DNA of 64,000 bases from Bacteroidota bacterium (GCA_016868895.1 VGFK01000001.1:87006-151005), one strand, 5' to 3'. Positions 24,817 through 34,079 are shown, counted from the stretch's first letter. A program made the numbers and translations. Notes: a model not told the origin generated them from the sequence alone.

Positions 24817-25815
24817 TTAGAGTGAAGATACCCTTTTTATCCGTTGTTCGCGTAACAAGAGATCTGCGAGTACCATAGCCGTAACGCCCTCAAGTACAGG
24901 TGGAACACGCAATGCAATGCACAAATCGTGGCGACCTCGAACAGCGAAGGATTCCATTTGATCGGTTTCCCAGTTGTAGGTAAACTGATCCTGTGGAGTA
25001 GAAGAAGTCGGTTTAATGGCAATGCGGAACACCAGCTCATTGCCGTTGGTGAGTCCCCCTAGAATTCCTCCCGCATGATTGGTAGCGGTTTTCCCTGATG
25101 CATTTTCAAGCGCATCGTTGTGCTGGCTCCCAAACAATTCAGTCGATTTGAATCCAGTACCAAATTCAACACCCCTGACTGCGGGTATGGCAAATACAGC
25201 ATGTGCCAGCAAGGATTCAACCGAATCGAAAAAGGGTTCCCCCAATCCTATCGGCAACCCGGAAACACGGCATTCCACAATTCCGCCCACGGAATCTTTT
25301 GCGTCGATTCCTTTTTGCAATCCTTTTTCAGTATCGGTTTCGCCGGCGATGGATGCGATGTGTGCGTCAACAGCAAGTGGAGCAATCATTTTTTTTGCCA
25401 CTACCCCAGCGGCTACCAGACAGAGGGTAAGCCTTCCGCTGAAATGCCCACTGCCTCGATAATCTTCAAATCCTCCGAATTTTTTACTGGCCACAAAATC
25501 AGCATGTCCGGGTCGGGGCACCGCGCGCTGCTTTTCGTAATCACCGGAACGGATGTTCTTGTTTTCAAATAAGAGTGTCAACGGAGCTCCTGTAGTCCTG
25601 CCGTTGAATACCCCACTCTTGAAAAGCGGAAGGTCCTCTTCCTGCCGAGGCGTTGTCCCCTTTTGCATTCCACCTTTTCTGCGTTCGGTGTCTTTGATAA
25701 AATCATCGACCGACAGCAGCATTCCCGCAGGGACACCATCGATCACCACTCCCACACTCTCGCCGTGCGACTCTCCAAAAATGGTGACCTGAAAAAGTTT
25801 TCCGAATTGATTCAT
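24817..25815 (-). CDS. aroC: Chorismate synthase
   Basis: A 332-residue FMN-dependent enzyme that converts EPSP to chorismate. Signatures are the N-terminal FGESHGESVGVVIDGVPAG, the central RPGHADFVASKKFGGFEDYRGSGHFSGRLT (key residues R, H and the second serine/arginine pair), and the C-terminal AVRGRHDLCIALRVPPVLEGVTAMVLAD, noted here by their cores. It is a little shorter than the common 350-390 residues. It is preceded by aroA with a nine-base gap and followed directly by DUF952. Confidence 0.96.
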   Translation of the reverse strand: MNQFGKLFQVTIFGESHGESVGVVIDGVPAGMLLSVDDFIKDTERRKGGMQKGTTPRQEEDLPLFKSGVFNGRTTGAPLTLLFENKNIRSGDYEKQRAVPRPGHADFVASKKFGGFEDYRGSGHFSGRLTLCLVAAGVVAKKMIAPLAVDAHIASIAGETDTEKGLQKGIDAKDSVGGIVECRVSGLPIGLGEPFFDSVESLLAHAVFAIPAVRGVEFGTGFKSTELFGSQHNDALENASGKTATNHAGGILGGLTNGNELVFRIAIKPTSSTPQDQFTYNWETDQMESFAVRGRHDLCIALRVPPVLEGVTAMVLADLLLREQRIKRVSSL

Positions 25816-25824
25816 ATATCAAAA

Positions 25825-27102
25825 TTAGTGGGTTTCCTCTACAGCAGCTCCCAGTTGATTCAAGTGACGATAAAAATCAGGATACGATTTTCCTACGGCT
25901 TCAGCAACATCAATGCGGATGGTGCCATTTGCACGGAGTGCTGCAACAGCGCAGGCCATCGCAATGCGGTGATCGTGATGCGAATGTACATCCGCACCGT
26001 TCAACTGACCACCTCCATGTACGCTCATGATATCTCCGTGCAATTCAATGTTCACTCCCATCTTTCCAAATTCCTGTTGCAGGGTGAGCGCCCGATTGCT
26101 TTCTTTGTGGGTCAGTCGATTAGCACCGGTGATGCGACTGACTCCGTTGCAATAGGCAGCCAGTGCTACCAATGGAGGAAACAAGTCCGGGCATTCCGTA
26201 GCGTCAAACTCAAACGGCTGCAAGGTTGCTGGACCTACCCTATACGTTCCCTGCTCAAGATCAAGAGCTGCTCCGGCATCACGAATGGCATCCAAAATTT
26301 TCTTATCCGCCTGAACAGAATCGGGCTGCATGCCCTGAATCTGAATGGGACCGGCTATTGCTCCGGCTACACATAAAAAGGCTGCTCCGCTCCAATCGCC
26401 TTCCACCGAATAATTGATCTGAGCCGGTGATTCCGGAACCGAATGATCGTCAAAAAAGAAACGCTTGTATCCTTCGACCAGTGGAACCTTCATGCCAAAT
26501 GATTGCATGACCCGGAGAGTGAGATCGATATACGGCTTGCTTTTTAAACCGATGACATCAATGTATACATTGTGAGCACCGGATGCCGCGTAGGCCATAA
26601 GCAGTCCGGTGAGGAACTGTGAACTCAGGCTACCATCCACCTGGATATTTTTAGGAACCAGTGGTCCCGCTATCTCCAATGGAAGCTTTCCATCATGGCT
26701 GCGGATCGATATTCCCAATTGCGGAAAAATTTCATCAAAAAAATTCATGGGACGATTCACCAATGAACCCGAACCGCTGATTACCAATGTGTGATTCGAC
26801 AAAGCAGCGATGGGAGTAAACATGCGGATACCCAAGCCACTTTCTCCGCAATGCACCTCATGGGTGAGCGGGACAACACCCTTGCTTTGCACCCGGATCA
26901 CATCGTGTTCGTTCAGAACAGTTGCTCCCAGTTTCTGGATCACATCCAGTGCTGCACGGTCGTCGTTGCTTCTGCCCGGATGATGAATGAGGGTCTCCCC
27001 TTTGTGCAACAACGCTGCCGCACAGGCCCGTTGCATATCACTCTTGGAGCGAGGAGCGCGAATGGAACCGCTAAGCGCTGAAGGATGAACGGTTGCAATC
27101 AT
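25825..27102 (-). CDS. aroA: 3-phosphoshikimate 1-carboxyvinyltransferase (EPSP synthase)
   Basis: A 425-residue enzyme that joins shikimate-3-phosphate and PEP. The substrate-binding lysine is in APRSKSDMQRA near residue 20, and the C-terminal HSHHDHRIAMACAVAALRA is diagnostic. Instead of the LGNAGTAxRP loop of E. coli the protein has CGESGLGIRMFTP, a Bacteroidota variant of the PEP-binding loop. It overlaps aroB by four bases (27099-27102), so it is coupled to it. Confidence 0.95.
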   Translation of the reverse strand: MIATVHPSALSGSIRAPRSKSDMQRACAAALLHKGETLIHHPGRSNDDRAALDVIQKLGATVLNEHDVIRVQSKGVVPLTHEVHCGESGLGIRMFTPIAALSNHTLVISGSGSLVNRPMNFFDEIFPQLGISIRSHDGKLPLEIAGPLVPKNIQVDGSLSSQFLTGLLMAYAASGAHNVYIDVIGLKSKPYIDLTLRVMQSFGMKVPLVEGYKRFFFDDHSVPESPAQINYSVEGDWSGAAFLCVAGAIAGPIQIQGMQPDSVQADKKILDAIRDAGAALDLEQGTYRVGPATLQPFEFDATECPDLFPPLVALAAYCNGVSRITGANRLTHKESNRALTLQQEFGKMGVNIELHGDIMSVHGGGQLNGADVHSHHDHRIAMACAVAALRANGTIRIDVAEAVGKSYPDFYRHLNQLGAAVEETH

Positions 27103-28142
27103 GCGCGTGTTCGATTGAGTGAAGTAAATGCTTTCAAATAGCCGTTGATGGCCGCTAGGTCTATTTCAACCACTGTTCCTTTTCCGAGTTTTTTCAATGA
27201 AACAAAACGGATTTTTTTACGCTCCCGTTTTTTATCCATCTGAAGAATCTTAAACACGCGGGATACATCAAATTGCGCACGCGTGGGTAATCCGTATTGC
27301 ACCAGAACCGATTCGAGGGATGTTACGCATATTGTTCCATTCATGTGTTCCGATAGCCATCCTGCAAAAACCATTCCCAATGCCACCGCTTGTCCGTGCA
27401 TGAGCTCGTACTGGGTTTCCAAAGCATGTCCCAACGTATGCCCGAAGTTTAAGAGTCGCCTATCTCCTCTCTCGTGCACATCTTTCCCAACAATAGACGA
27501 TTTTATTTCAACGTTGCGGCGAATGATTTTTTTGAGCAGCGTTGAAGTGCGTCGCAATGATGCTAGATCATGTTGCTGCAGGAGCTTGAATAAGCGGGCA
27601 TCGTTGATGCAGGCATGCTTGATGATTTCAGCACAGCCGTTCGACCACTCTGAATCGGGCAAGGTGGACAAAAGGGAGGTGTCGTATAGAATGAATTCCG
27701 GTTGACGAATTACGCCCACCATGTTTTTATACTCTCCTACATCAATACCGTTCTTTCCTCCAATGCTTGCATCCACCATCCCCAATAAAGAAGTAGGCAC
27801 AAAACCAAAACGCAGTCCCCGCATATACACCGATGCAATGTATCCAGTTAAATCAGTGATGACGCCACCGCCCACGCCCACCAAGGTGGTAGAGCGATCG
27901 GCCTGCATAGTGATCAGCTGACCGATTACAGCATCAACCGTGGGTTGGATCTTGTATTCCTCTCCCGGCTTCAGCACAATGCAGCTCCAGCCCTTGAATT
28001 TTTTAAGATGCGCACGATAGACATTCTCATCCGTGATGATGATGGTGTAGCGGCGATCCACTAGCTGTGATAACCGTGAGAACGAAGTATCGAAATGCAT
28101 CGACACCTTTTCTCCCGCGAACGTATAGTGTTTTGTCGCCAT
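27099..28142 (-). CDS. aroB: 3-dehydroquinate synthase
   Basis: A 347-residue NAD- and metal-dependent enzyme that cyclises DAHP to 3-dehydroquinate, the second shikimate step. GVGGGVITDLTGYIASVYMRG and TSLLGMVDASIGGKNGID (described by their cores GGGVITD and DASIGGKNG) bind NAD and substrate. Metal ligands are in CAEIIKHAC and LNFGHTLGHALE. The gene begins two bases after the DAHP synthase stop and overlaps aroA by four bases. Confidence 0.96.
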   Translation of the reverse strand: MATKHYTFAGEKVSMHFDTSFSRLSQLVDRRYTIIITDENVYRAHLKKFKGWSCIVLKPGEEYKIQPTVDAVIGQLITMQADRSTTLVGVGGGVITDLTGYIASVYMRGLRFGFVPTSLLGMVDASIGGKNGIDVGEYKNMVGVIRQPEFILYDTSLLSTLPDSEWSNGCAEIIKHACINDARLFKLLQQHDLASLRRTSTLLKKIIRRNVEIKSSIVGKDVHERGDRRLLNFGHTLGHALETQYELMHGQAVALGMVFAGWLSEHMNGTICVTSLESVLVQYGLPTRAQFDVSRVFKILQMDKKRERKKIRFVSLKKLGKGTVVEIDLAAINGYLKAFTSLNRTRA

Positions 28143-28144
28143 GA

Positions 28145-29233
28145 TTAATCGTTCATCACTTTATTCTGACGGTTGATGCTTTCCATGTGAATGGCGTCCA
28201 TATACCGGCTAATGAACTCTTCGCTCAGTCCCAATTTGGAAGATTTCTTGACTGCCTTTTCCAGGATTTCGCTCCAGCGGTTTTGCTGGAAAATTGTTAC
28301 GTTGTTGTCTTTCTTGTACTGACCAATTTTTTCAGCCACATGCATGCGCTGGGAAATCAACTGCATGAGTTCATCATCAATATGATTAATCTGTTCCCGA
28401 AGTTTATCCAGAGCCGCATGAAAAGAGGGCGATGCCACGTCTTCGTTTCGCCAGTTGATGGCCTCCAGCATTTCCGCCAGGCGTTCGGGCGTAACCTGTT
28501 GCTTGGCATCGCTCCAGGCATTATCCGGATCAATGTGGCTCTCGATCATGAGTCCGTCAAAATCAAGGTCCACCGCTTTCTGCGCGGTACTTTGAAGAAT
28601 ATCGCGTCGACCGCAAATGTGCGAAGGATCATTGATCATCATCATTTCAGGCAATCTTCGCTTCATTTCGAGTGCCAAGTGCCACATCGGCGCATTTCTG
28701 AATTCGGTGTTGCCATAAGAAGAAAACCCGCGGTGAATCAGTCCGATTTCTTTCACGCCTGCGCGGCTTATCCGTTCTACAGCACCTTGCCATAATTCAA
28801 GATCCGGGTTGATTGGATTTTTTATCAGCACCGGCACATTGGCCCCTCTCAGGGCATCAGCTACCTCTTGCACACTGAATGGATTGACCGTTGTGCGGGC
28901 GCCTACCCACAACACGTCTACCTCAAAGGTGAGTGCGTCTTCCACCTGCTTGCCTGTTGCTACCTCCACGGTAGTAGGCAACCCGGTTGCCTTTTTTGCC
29001 TGCTGCAACCAGGGCAAGCCCTTGGTACCAATGCCTTCGAACATTCCAGGCTTGGTGCGCGGTTTCCAAATTCCGGCACGGAGCATGTTGACCATTCCGG
29101 TTTTTGCCAATCGCAGGGCGGTCTCCATAACCTGCTCTTCTGTTTCTGCGCTGCACGGGCCTGAAATGATCAGTGGACGTTTGCTCCACGCCGACTGAAC
29201 GGGTGCTGGGGAGGTGGCGACTGTCTGTTCCAT
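28145..29233 (-). CDS. Bifunctional DAHP synthase / chorismate mutase
   Basis: A 362-residue fusion. Residues about 15-260 are a type I-beta DAHP synthase (LIISGPCSAE at 21-30, RAGIWKPRTKPGMFEG, WVGARTTVNP, IHRGFSSY, DPSHICGRRD), which condenses PEP and erythrose-4-phosphate. Residues about 270-362 are an AroQ-type chorismate mutase (LDKLREQINHIDDELMQLIS, then RMHVAEKIGQYK). In other bacteria the mutase part makes the synthase sensitive to prephenate, so this fusion probably gives feedback control at the first step. It lies between tyrA (30-base gap) and aroB (2-base gap). Confidence 0.95.
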   Translation of the reverse strand: MEQTVATSPAPVQSAWSKRPLIISGPCSAETEEQVMETALRLAKTGMVNMLRAGIWKPRTKPGMFEGIGTKGLPWLQQAKKATGLPTTVEVATGKQVEDALTFEVDVLWVGARTTVNPFSVQEVADALRGANVPVLIKNPINPDLELWQGAVERISRAGVKEIGLIHRGFSSYGNTEFRNAPMWHLALEMKRRLPEMMMINDPSHICGRRDILQSTAQKAVDLDFDGLMIESHIDPDNAWSDAKQQVTPERLAEMLEAINWRNEDVASPSFHAALDKLREQINHIDDELMQLISQRMHVAEKIGQYKKDNNVTIFQQNRWSEILEKAVKKSSKLGLSEEFISRYMDAIHMESINRQNKVMND

Positions 29234-29263
29234 TGTGTAAATTTAGTTTTTTTAAAAGGGTTA

Positions 29264-30115
29264 TTAGTGTATGATTCGCTTGATCTGATTTGCATTCACG
29301 ATCAATTCATTTAGGTATTCCCAATTTTCTTTTTCCAAACAGGATTTGAATTTTCGCAATTGCGAAATATGTTCATTCAAAACATCCAATACATTTTCTT
29401 TATTCTGCATGAGAATGGGTGTCCACATAGCGGGACTGCTTTTGGCCAACCGAACCGTGCTTTCAAAGCCCGCACTGGCCATTTCAAATATGGCCTCCCC
29501 CTCTTTTTCTTTTTCCAACACCGTGTTGGCAAGAGCAAAAGAAGTGATGTGTGAAATGTGGCTCACGTAAGCAGCGTGCAAGTCGTGTTCGACTGCTCCC
29601 ATTTCAATAATGCGCATCCCGAGATCCGAGAACAGTGATGCAGCATGGGCACGAGCATCGGCATCGGTTTTTTCGGCATCGCAAAAAATAACCGCTTTCC
29701 CCTGAAAGGCGTTATCCACTGCGGCGGATGGACCACTGTATTCTGTCCCCCACATCGGATGAGATGCCAAGAACCTTCCCCGTTTAGGATGATGTTCAAC
29801 AGCGGAAATGATCTGCGATTTAGTCGACCCCATATCCATCACCACCTGATCCTCAATCGCATCCAACACGGATTGCAGTACGGTTGGAACAGCATTCACC
29901 GGAATAGCGAGAACAATCAAGTCGGCCTTCGGTATGGCTTCTTCAAGCGTGGCCATGGTATCAACTAGACCCAGCTCGATGGCTTGTTGCGCATGATGAG
30001 GGTTGTTGTCCACACCAATCAAAGTCTGTGCCCATCCGAGTGAGCGGCAGCGCAGTGCAAACGAACCGCCGATGAGTCCCACGCCAACAATTACAATATT
30101 CTTCTTTGCTTTCAT
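29264..30115 (-). CDS. tyrA: Prephenate/arogenate dehydrogenase
   Basis: A 283-residue NAD(P)-dependent enzyme of tyrosine synthesis. The nucleotide-binding motif is VIVGVGLIGGSFAL at the N-terminus. DMGSTKSQI and ASHPMWGTEYSGP near residues 95-130 carry the conserved substrate-binding residues (S, H and G-x-E). The C-terminal helical dimerisation domain includes HDLHAAYVSHISHITSFAL. No ACT domain is present. The gene starts 11 bases after the aminotransferase stop. Confidence 0.95.
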   Translation of the reverse strand: MKAKKNIVIVGVGLIGGSFALRCRSLGWAQTLIGVDNNPHHAQQAIELGLVDTMATLEEAIPKADLIVLAIPVNAVPTVLQSVLDAIEDQVVMDMGSTKSQIISAVEHHPKRGRFLASHPMWGTEYSGPSAAVDNAFQGKAVIFCDAEKTDADARAHAASLFSDLGMRIIEMGAVEHDLHAAYVSHISHITSFALANTVLEKEKEGEAIFEMASAGFESTVRLAKSSPAMWTPILMQNKENVLDVLNEHISQLRKFKSCLEKENWEYLNELIVNANQIKRIIH

Positions 30116-30126
30116 ATGATCAACCC

Positions 30127-31320
30127 TTATGCGTCAACAGTAGTGTTGTGTTGTTGAATGCGTTTCAATGCTTCAGACAAGATTGCTTTGGTGCTGCACA
30201 AACTGATGCGTACAAACGCATCACCCTGATCGCCAAAAATTCCCCCCGGGGTAATGAATACTTTTGCGTGCGACAAAATACTGTCGCTCAACGCAAATCC
30301 AGATGCAACATTCGAGGGTATCCGGGCCCACACAAACATTCCCACCTGATCCCTTGCATAGCTGCATCCCAATTCATCTAAAATTGCACAGGCGATTTCC
30401 TTTCTCTCGGCATAGACGGCATTCACTTCATCGAACCAATCTGCGCCCAACTCCAGTGCTTTTGCTGCCGCCAGCTGAACCGGTAAAAACATTCCTGAAT
30501 CCATATTGCTTTTGAACCGAAGAATGGCATTGATGTGATTAGCAGCTGCTACAATCATCCCAACGCGCCAGCCCGCCATGTTGTGTGATTTGCTGAGGGA
30601 GTTCAATTCAATGGTCACCTCTTTTTCCGGATCGTACGCCAACAGACTGCCGGGTTGTTCATTGAGGATGAAACTATAGGGATTGTCGTGCACAATGAGG
30701 ATGCGCTCTTTTTTTGCAAATGCGATGATGGACTGCATGAGATCCCCATCCGCCAGTTGTCCCGTTGGCATATGCGGATAATTCAGAAACAGCAGTTTGA
30801 TTCGTCCTGCACCCGAAGCAGCGTAGGCATCAATTTTGTGTTTCCATTGTTGCAGATCCGGTTGCCAGTTGTGTTGTTCTTGAAGGGTGTAGGAGATGAC
30901 ATTTCCGCCAGATAGTCGGACTGCACTCGAATAGGTTGGATAACCGGGATTGGGCACCAGTGCTCCATCTCCCTGGTTCAAATAGGTCATGCAAATATGC
31001 ATGATGCCTTCTTTGCTTCCGATCAACGGCAATATTTCCGATGAAGGATCTACATCGATGCGGTACCACTTCGCATACCATGAGGCGATCGCTTCGCGAA
31101 GTACGGGAGAACCTTTGTACGATTGATAGGCGTGAGTAGAGGGTTTGGCCGACTCTGCATGGAGAACTTCAACGACTGAAGGGTGTGGAGGAAGATCAGG
31201 ACTACCAATACCGAGATTGATCACGCGGTGGCCTGCTTTATTGAGCTCATCGATCTCTCCGAGTTTGGTGCTGAAATAATATTCACCAATGCCTTCCAGT
31301 CGTGACGAAACAGGGATCAT
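30127..31320 (-). CDS. Class I/II aminotransferase (aromatic amino acid branch)
   Basis: A 397-residue PLP enzyme. The Schiff-base lysine is in SLSKSHNMAGWRVG, the PLP phosphate contacts include DNPYSF, and the usual NxPxNPTG appears as NYPHMPTGQ, a variant seen in Bacteroidota. Placed between pheA and tyrA, it most likely transaminates phenylpyruvate and hydroxyphenylpyruvate (or prephenate). ATG 31320 follows the pheA stop by two bases and is chosen over a TTG further upstream. Sequence alone does not exclude an aspartate or LL-diaminopimelate specificity. Confidence 0.9.
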   Translation of the reverse strand: MIPVSSRLEGIGEYYFSTKLGEIDELNKAGHRVINLGIGSPDLPPHPSVVEVLHAESAKPSTHAYQSYKGSPVLREAIASWYAKWYRIDVDPSSEILPLIGSKEGIMHICMTYLNQGDGALVPNPGYPTYSSAVRLSGGNVISYTLQEQHNWQPDLQQWKHKIDAYAASGAGRIKLLFLNYPHMPTGQLADGDLMQSIIAFAKKERILIVHDNPYSFILNEQPGSLLAYDPEKEVTIELNSLSKSHNMAGWRVGMIVAAANHINAILRFKSNMDSGMFLPVQLAAAKALELGADWFDEVNAVYAERKEIACAILDELGCSYARDQVGMFVWARIPSNVASGFALSDSILSHAKVFITPGGIFGDQGDAFVRISLCSTKAILSEALKRIQQHNTTVDA

Positions 31321-31322
31321 AA

Positions 31323-32183
31323 TCAACTGTTGAATTTTCCTTTTTTATACACACCCAGTATCCGCAGGTACTCGGTATTTTTCTTCAATTCCTGAGTGAC
31401 GGCTTCATATTGATCCAAGGCCTCAAATTCCAGATCGGCGTGAAAGCCGTAGCGGAACCGGCTTCCTGCGATAGGGAAAGATTGCAGCTTACTCAGGTTG
31501 ATGCCGTGAACCGCAATCAGGGTAAGCACCTGAGCCAGTCGTCCTTTTGAATGATCGGTATGGAAACTTATGGATGCTTTGTTGGCTCCTGTGATCTCCG
31601 ATGCATGCCGCTGCAGGATCAAAAAACGCGTATAGTTATTTTTTACATCGTGAATATTGGGCGCAATGATGTTCATGCCGAACAGTTCTGCGGCAAGTGC
31701 TCCTGCAATGGCAGCGATGTGTTTGCTTTTTCGCTGATGAACATGTTTGGCACTGAGGGCCGTATCCTCTGTCTCGATGAGCTTCCAGGGATGGCGCTTA
31801 AGGTACTCTGTGCATTGCAACAGGGCCATGGGATGGGAATGCACTTCTCGGATATCAACGAGTTTGACTCCTGGGTTGACCATCAGGTGCTGATCGATTT
31901 GTAGATAAACCTCACCCGTGACAATCAGGTTGGATTTTTGCAACAGGTTGTAGTTGGCCAGGATGCTTCCGGCAATGGAATTTTCAATGGCCATTACCCC
32001 ACCCTGTGTTTTCTTCGAGTTGCCCGCTTCCCGGATCACATCCGTAAACGTAGCGCAGGGTAAAATATCGACCTGTTTTCCAAAAAATTGACGAGCCGCT
32101 ACCTGATGAAAGCTCCCTTCGTAGCCCTGGATGGCCAGCGGCTTAGGGGGTACAGGTACTGCATCTTTTTTTGTCTTGCTCAT
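31323..32183 (-). CDS. pheA: Prephenate dehydratase
   Basis: A 286-residue enzyme that converts prephenate to phenylpyruvate. The N-terminal catalytic part has GYEGSFHQVAARQFF, GVMAIENSIAGSI and the diagnostic NNYTRFLIL (catalytic threonine of the TRF motif). A C-terminal ACT domain (about residues 195-280, ASISFHTDHSKGRLAQVL and LQSFPIAGSRFRYGFHADLE) is the expected phenylalanine sensor, giving feedback control on top of attenuation. It is the first structural gene of the aromatic operon. Its ATG lies 11 bases after the U run of the leader terminator. No chorismate mutase is fused here; that activity is on the DAHP synthase. Confidence 0.96.
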   Translation of the reverse strand: MSKTKKDAVPVPPKPLAIQGYEGSFHQVAARQFFGKQVDILPCATFTDVIREAGNSKKTQGGVMAIENSIAGSILANYNLLQKSNLIVTGEVYLQIDQHLMVNPGVKLVDIREVHSHPMALLQCTEYLKRHPWKLIETEDTALSAKHVHQRKSKHIAAIAGALAAELFGMNIIAPNIHDVKNNYTRFLILQRHASEITGANKASISFHTDHSKGRLAQVLTLIAVHGINLSKLQSFPIAGSRFRYGFHADLEFEALDQYEAVTQELKKNTEYLRILGVYKKGKFNS

Positions 32184-32193
32184 TCGGGTCCAT

Positions 32194-32221
32194 TAAAAAA
32201 AATCCCGGTCTTGACCGGGAT
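32194..32221 (-). terminator. Attenuator terminator ahead of pheA
   Basis: In the transcript, ATCCCGGT (32221-32214 region) and its complement close a GC-rich hairpin (arms within 32202-32221) followed by eight U (32201-32194). It stands between the Phe/Tyr leader peptide and the pheA start. CGGGA near the leader stop could pair with TCCCG of the upstream arm, which would prevent the hairpin, as expected for an antiterminator. Confidence 0.9.
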
Positions 32222-32253
32222 CCTTATGTTGATTTGTTTGAGTGTAGTTTTTT

Positions 32254-32328
32254 TCAACAAAAAGCTCCCGTTCCTCCGGTAAAGAAGTAATAGAAATAAA
32301 AGAAGTAGCGGGTTCTATTCGTTTTCAT
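32254..32328 (-). CDS. Phe/Tyr-rich leader peptide of the aromatic operon
   Basis: A 24-codon frame from ATG 32326-32328 to TGA 32254-32256. It begins MKTNRT and continues RYFFYFYYFF, ten residues of which nine are Phe or Tyr, then TGGTGAFC. It starts five bases after a perfect -7 promoter element and ends 33 bases before an intrinsic terminator that precedes pheA. Ribosome stalling at these codons when Phe- or Tyr-tRNA is short should favour antitermination and expression of the eight downstream genes. Function is inferred from composition, order and spacing, which together fit classical attenuation closely. Confidence 0.88.
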   Translation of the reverse strand: MKTNRTRYFFYFYYFFTGGTGAFC

Positions 32329-32333
32329 CTATG

Positions 32334-32364
32334 CAAAGATAGGTTAGTTTGAAGATTATTCAAA
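32334..32364 (-). promoter_or_regulatory. Consensus Bacteroidota promoter of the aromatic operon
   Basis: The minus strand carries TTTG (32364-32361), exactly 19 bases, then TATCTTTG (32341-32334), a full match to TTTG-N19-TAnnTTTG. The predicted start of transcription falls within a few bases of the leader-peptide ATG at 32328, so the leader mRNA is leaderless or nearly so. Confidence 0.85.
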
Positions 32365-32370
32365 AAAATA

Positions 32371-34029
32371 TCAAAATCTTTTTCTGAATGTATTCCCATC
32401 GGCCTCATTCATTCGAATTTTTCTGCCTTTGAACTTTTTTCCGTCAATGGCGCGGATCATCTGTTGAGCGGAGCGGGATTCGATCTCCACCCAGCTGTTC
32501 ATTTCCCGCATATCGATTTTACCCAGCACGTCTTTTCGAAGATCGCTCATGTCCAGGATGAACTGCAGGAAGCTGGCCTTATAGAAACCGTCTTTGGTAC
32601 CCAGGTTGATGAATAACTTTTTAAAATCGCCACTTCCGCTGCGTGGTTCCCGTGAATCCTGCCTGCTGAACTCTGCACCTTTTTTCGGACGTTCTTTGCG
32701 GTCGTCGCGCATGTTGAGATCAGCTGCATTCTCATAGTACTGCAAGAAGCGGTCAAATTCCAATGCCGCCACGCGTTGTAGAATTTCTTCTTTTTCGGTG
32801 TGCGCAAATTTCTCGCGCAACACAGGAAGATAGGTTTCGTATTCTCCGTGGCTGATGTCGGCCTTGAGCATACGATCGATGAAATGAAAAAACTGTTTGC
32901 GGCAAACGTCTTTTCCGGAAGGAATATCCAATCGGTGAAACCGGTTGTTGATGAGTTTTTCAATTTGTCGCAAGCGATAGGTTTCCCGTTGGGTGAGCAA
33001 TGAAATACAGATACCGCTGTTTCCTGCTCTACCGGTTCGACCGCTGCGATGGGTATAGACTTCCAGATCGTCGGGAAGTTCGTAGTTGATGACATGTGTG
33101 ATGCCCTGGACATCGATGCCGCGTGCTGCAACGTCGGTTGCAATGAGCAGCTGCAAAGAGCGTTCCCGAAAGCGGGCCATCACTTTATCGCGTTGCGCCT
33201 GTGTGAGGTCGCCGTGCAGCGCCTCAATATCGTACCCTTCCCGAATCAGGGATTCGGTGATGGATTGAGCGTCGGCCTTGGTTCGGGTGAATATGATGCC
33301 GTAGATGCCGGGATTAAAATCGATGATGCGCTTCAGGGTTTGGTAGCGGTTCACACCGGAAGTCACATAGTATTGATGATCGATGTTGGTATTGGCGGCG
33401 TTTACTTTTCCAATGGTGACTTCAGCGGGAGTGTCCATGTATTTTCGGCTCACCTGTCGCACTTCATTGGGCATGGTTGCGCTGAACAACCAGATGCTGT
33501 TCCGGTTGGGGGTATTACTGAGGATGAATTCGATATCTTCTCTGAATCCCATGTTCAGCATTTCGTCGGCCTCATCCAACACGATGTATTCGATTTGAAA
33601 CAGATCAATGGCTTTGCGCTCGATCAGATCAATCAGTCGGCCAGGAGTAGCCACCACCACCTGCACTCCTTTTTTAATGTCGCGGATCTGATCTCCCATG
33701 GAGGCGCCACCGTACACGGCAACGGTTCGAAAACCGGGTTTGGCCGATGAAAAATTGGTGAGGTCGCGGTTGATCTGCATACAGAGCTCCCGGGTTGGAC
33801 AAACGATGAGTCCCTTGGGTTTCTGAGCAGGTCCTTCAATGAGTTGGATAAGGGGAAGTCCAAATGCAGCCGTTTTTCCGGTTCCGGTCTGTGCCAGTCC
33901 GATAAAATCTTTGGTACCGCTGAGCAAAGTGGGAATGGCTTTTTCTTGTATAGGGGTCGGGGTCTGAAAACCCAGGATTCGGATGCTATCCAACATGTTC
34001 GCCGCAAGACCTAACGCTTCAAAATTCAT
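32371..34029 (-). CDS. DEAD-box RNA helicase with DbpA-like RNA-binding domain
   Basis: A 552-residue ATP-dependent RNA helicase. Motifs in order: Q motif FQTPTPIQEKAIP, Walker A AQTGTGKT, PTREL, TPGR, DEAD in VLDEADEMLNMGF, SAT in LFSATMP, and HRSGRTGRAG. After a charged linker (about 440-470) a C-terminal DbpA/CsdA-type RNA-binding domain (about 475-545, KLFINLGTKDGFYKASFLQFI) follows. Such enzymes help ribosome assembly or unfold RNA in the cold. ATG 34029 gives the normal N-terminus; a longer upstream frame is only the antisense of the neighbouring low-complexity gene. Confidence 0.95.
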   Translation of the reverse strand: MNFEALGLAANMLDSIRILGFQTPTPIQEKAIPTLLSGTKDFIGLAQTGTGKTAAFGLPLIQLIEGPAQKPKGLIVCPTRELCMQINRDLTNFSSAKPGFRTVAVYGGASMGDQIRDIKKGVQVVVATPGRLIDLIERKAIDLFQIEYIVLDEADEMLNMGFREDIEFILSNTPNRNSIWLFSATMPNEVRQVSRKYMDTPAEVTIGKVNAANTNIDHQYYVTSGVNRYQTLKRIIDFNPGIYGIIFTRTKADAQSITESLIREGYDIEALHGDLTQAQRDKVMARFRERSLQLLIATDVAARGIDVQGITHVINYELPDDLEVYTHRSGRTGRAGNSGICISLLTQRETYRLRQIEKLINNRFHRLDIPSGKDVCRKQFFHFIDRMLKADISHGEYETYLPVLREKFAHTEKEEILQRVAALEFDRFLQYYENAADLNMRDDRKERPKKGAEFSRQDSREPRSGSGDFKKLFINLGTKDGFYKASFLQFILDMSDLRKDVLGKIDMREMNSWVEIESRSAQQMIRAIDGKKFKGRKIRMNEADGNTFRKRF

Positions 34030-34079
34030 GGTATTATTTTTGATGAGAATGATAGCAACGCCTTGAATATCAATAAGAT

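Noticed and set aside
24817-25815. Frameshifted aroC because the protein is short (332 residues)
   Set aside because: All conserved motifs from N- to C-terminus are in one frame; a shorter form is plausible in this phylum.
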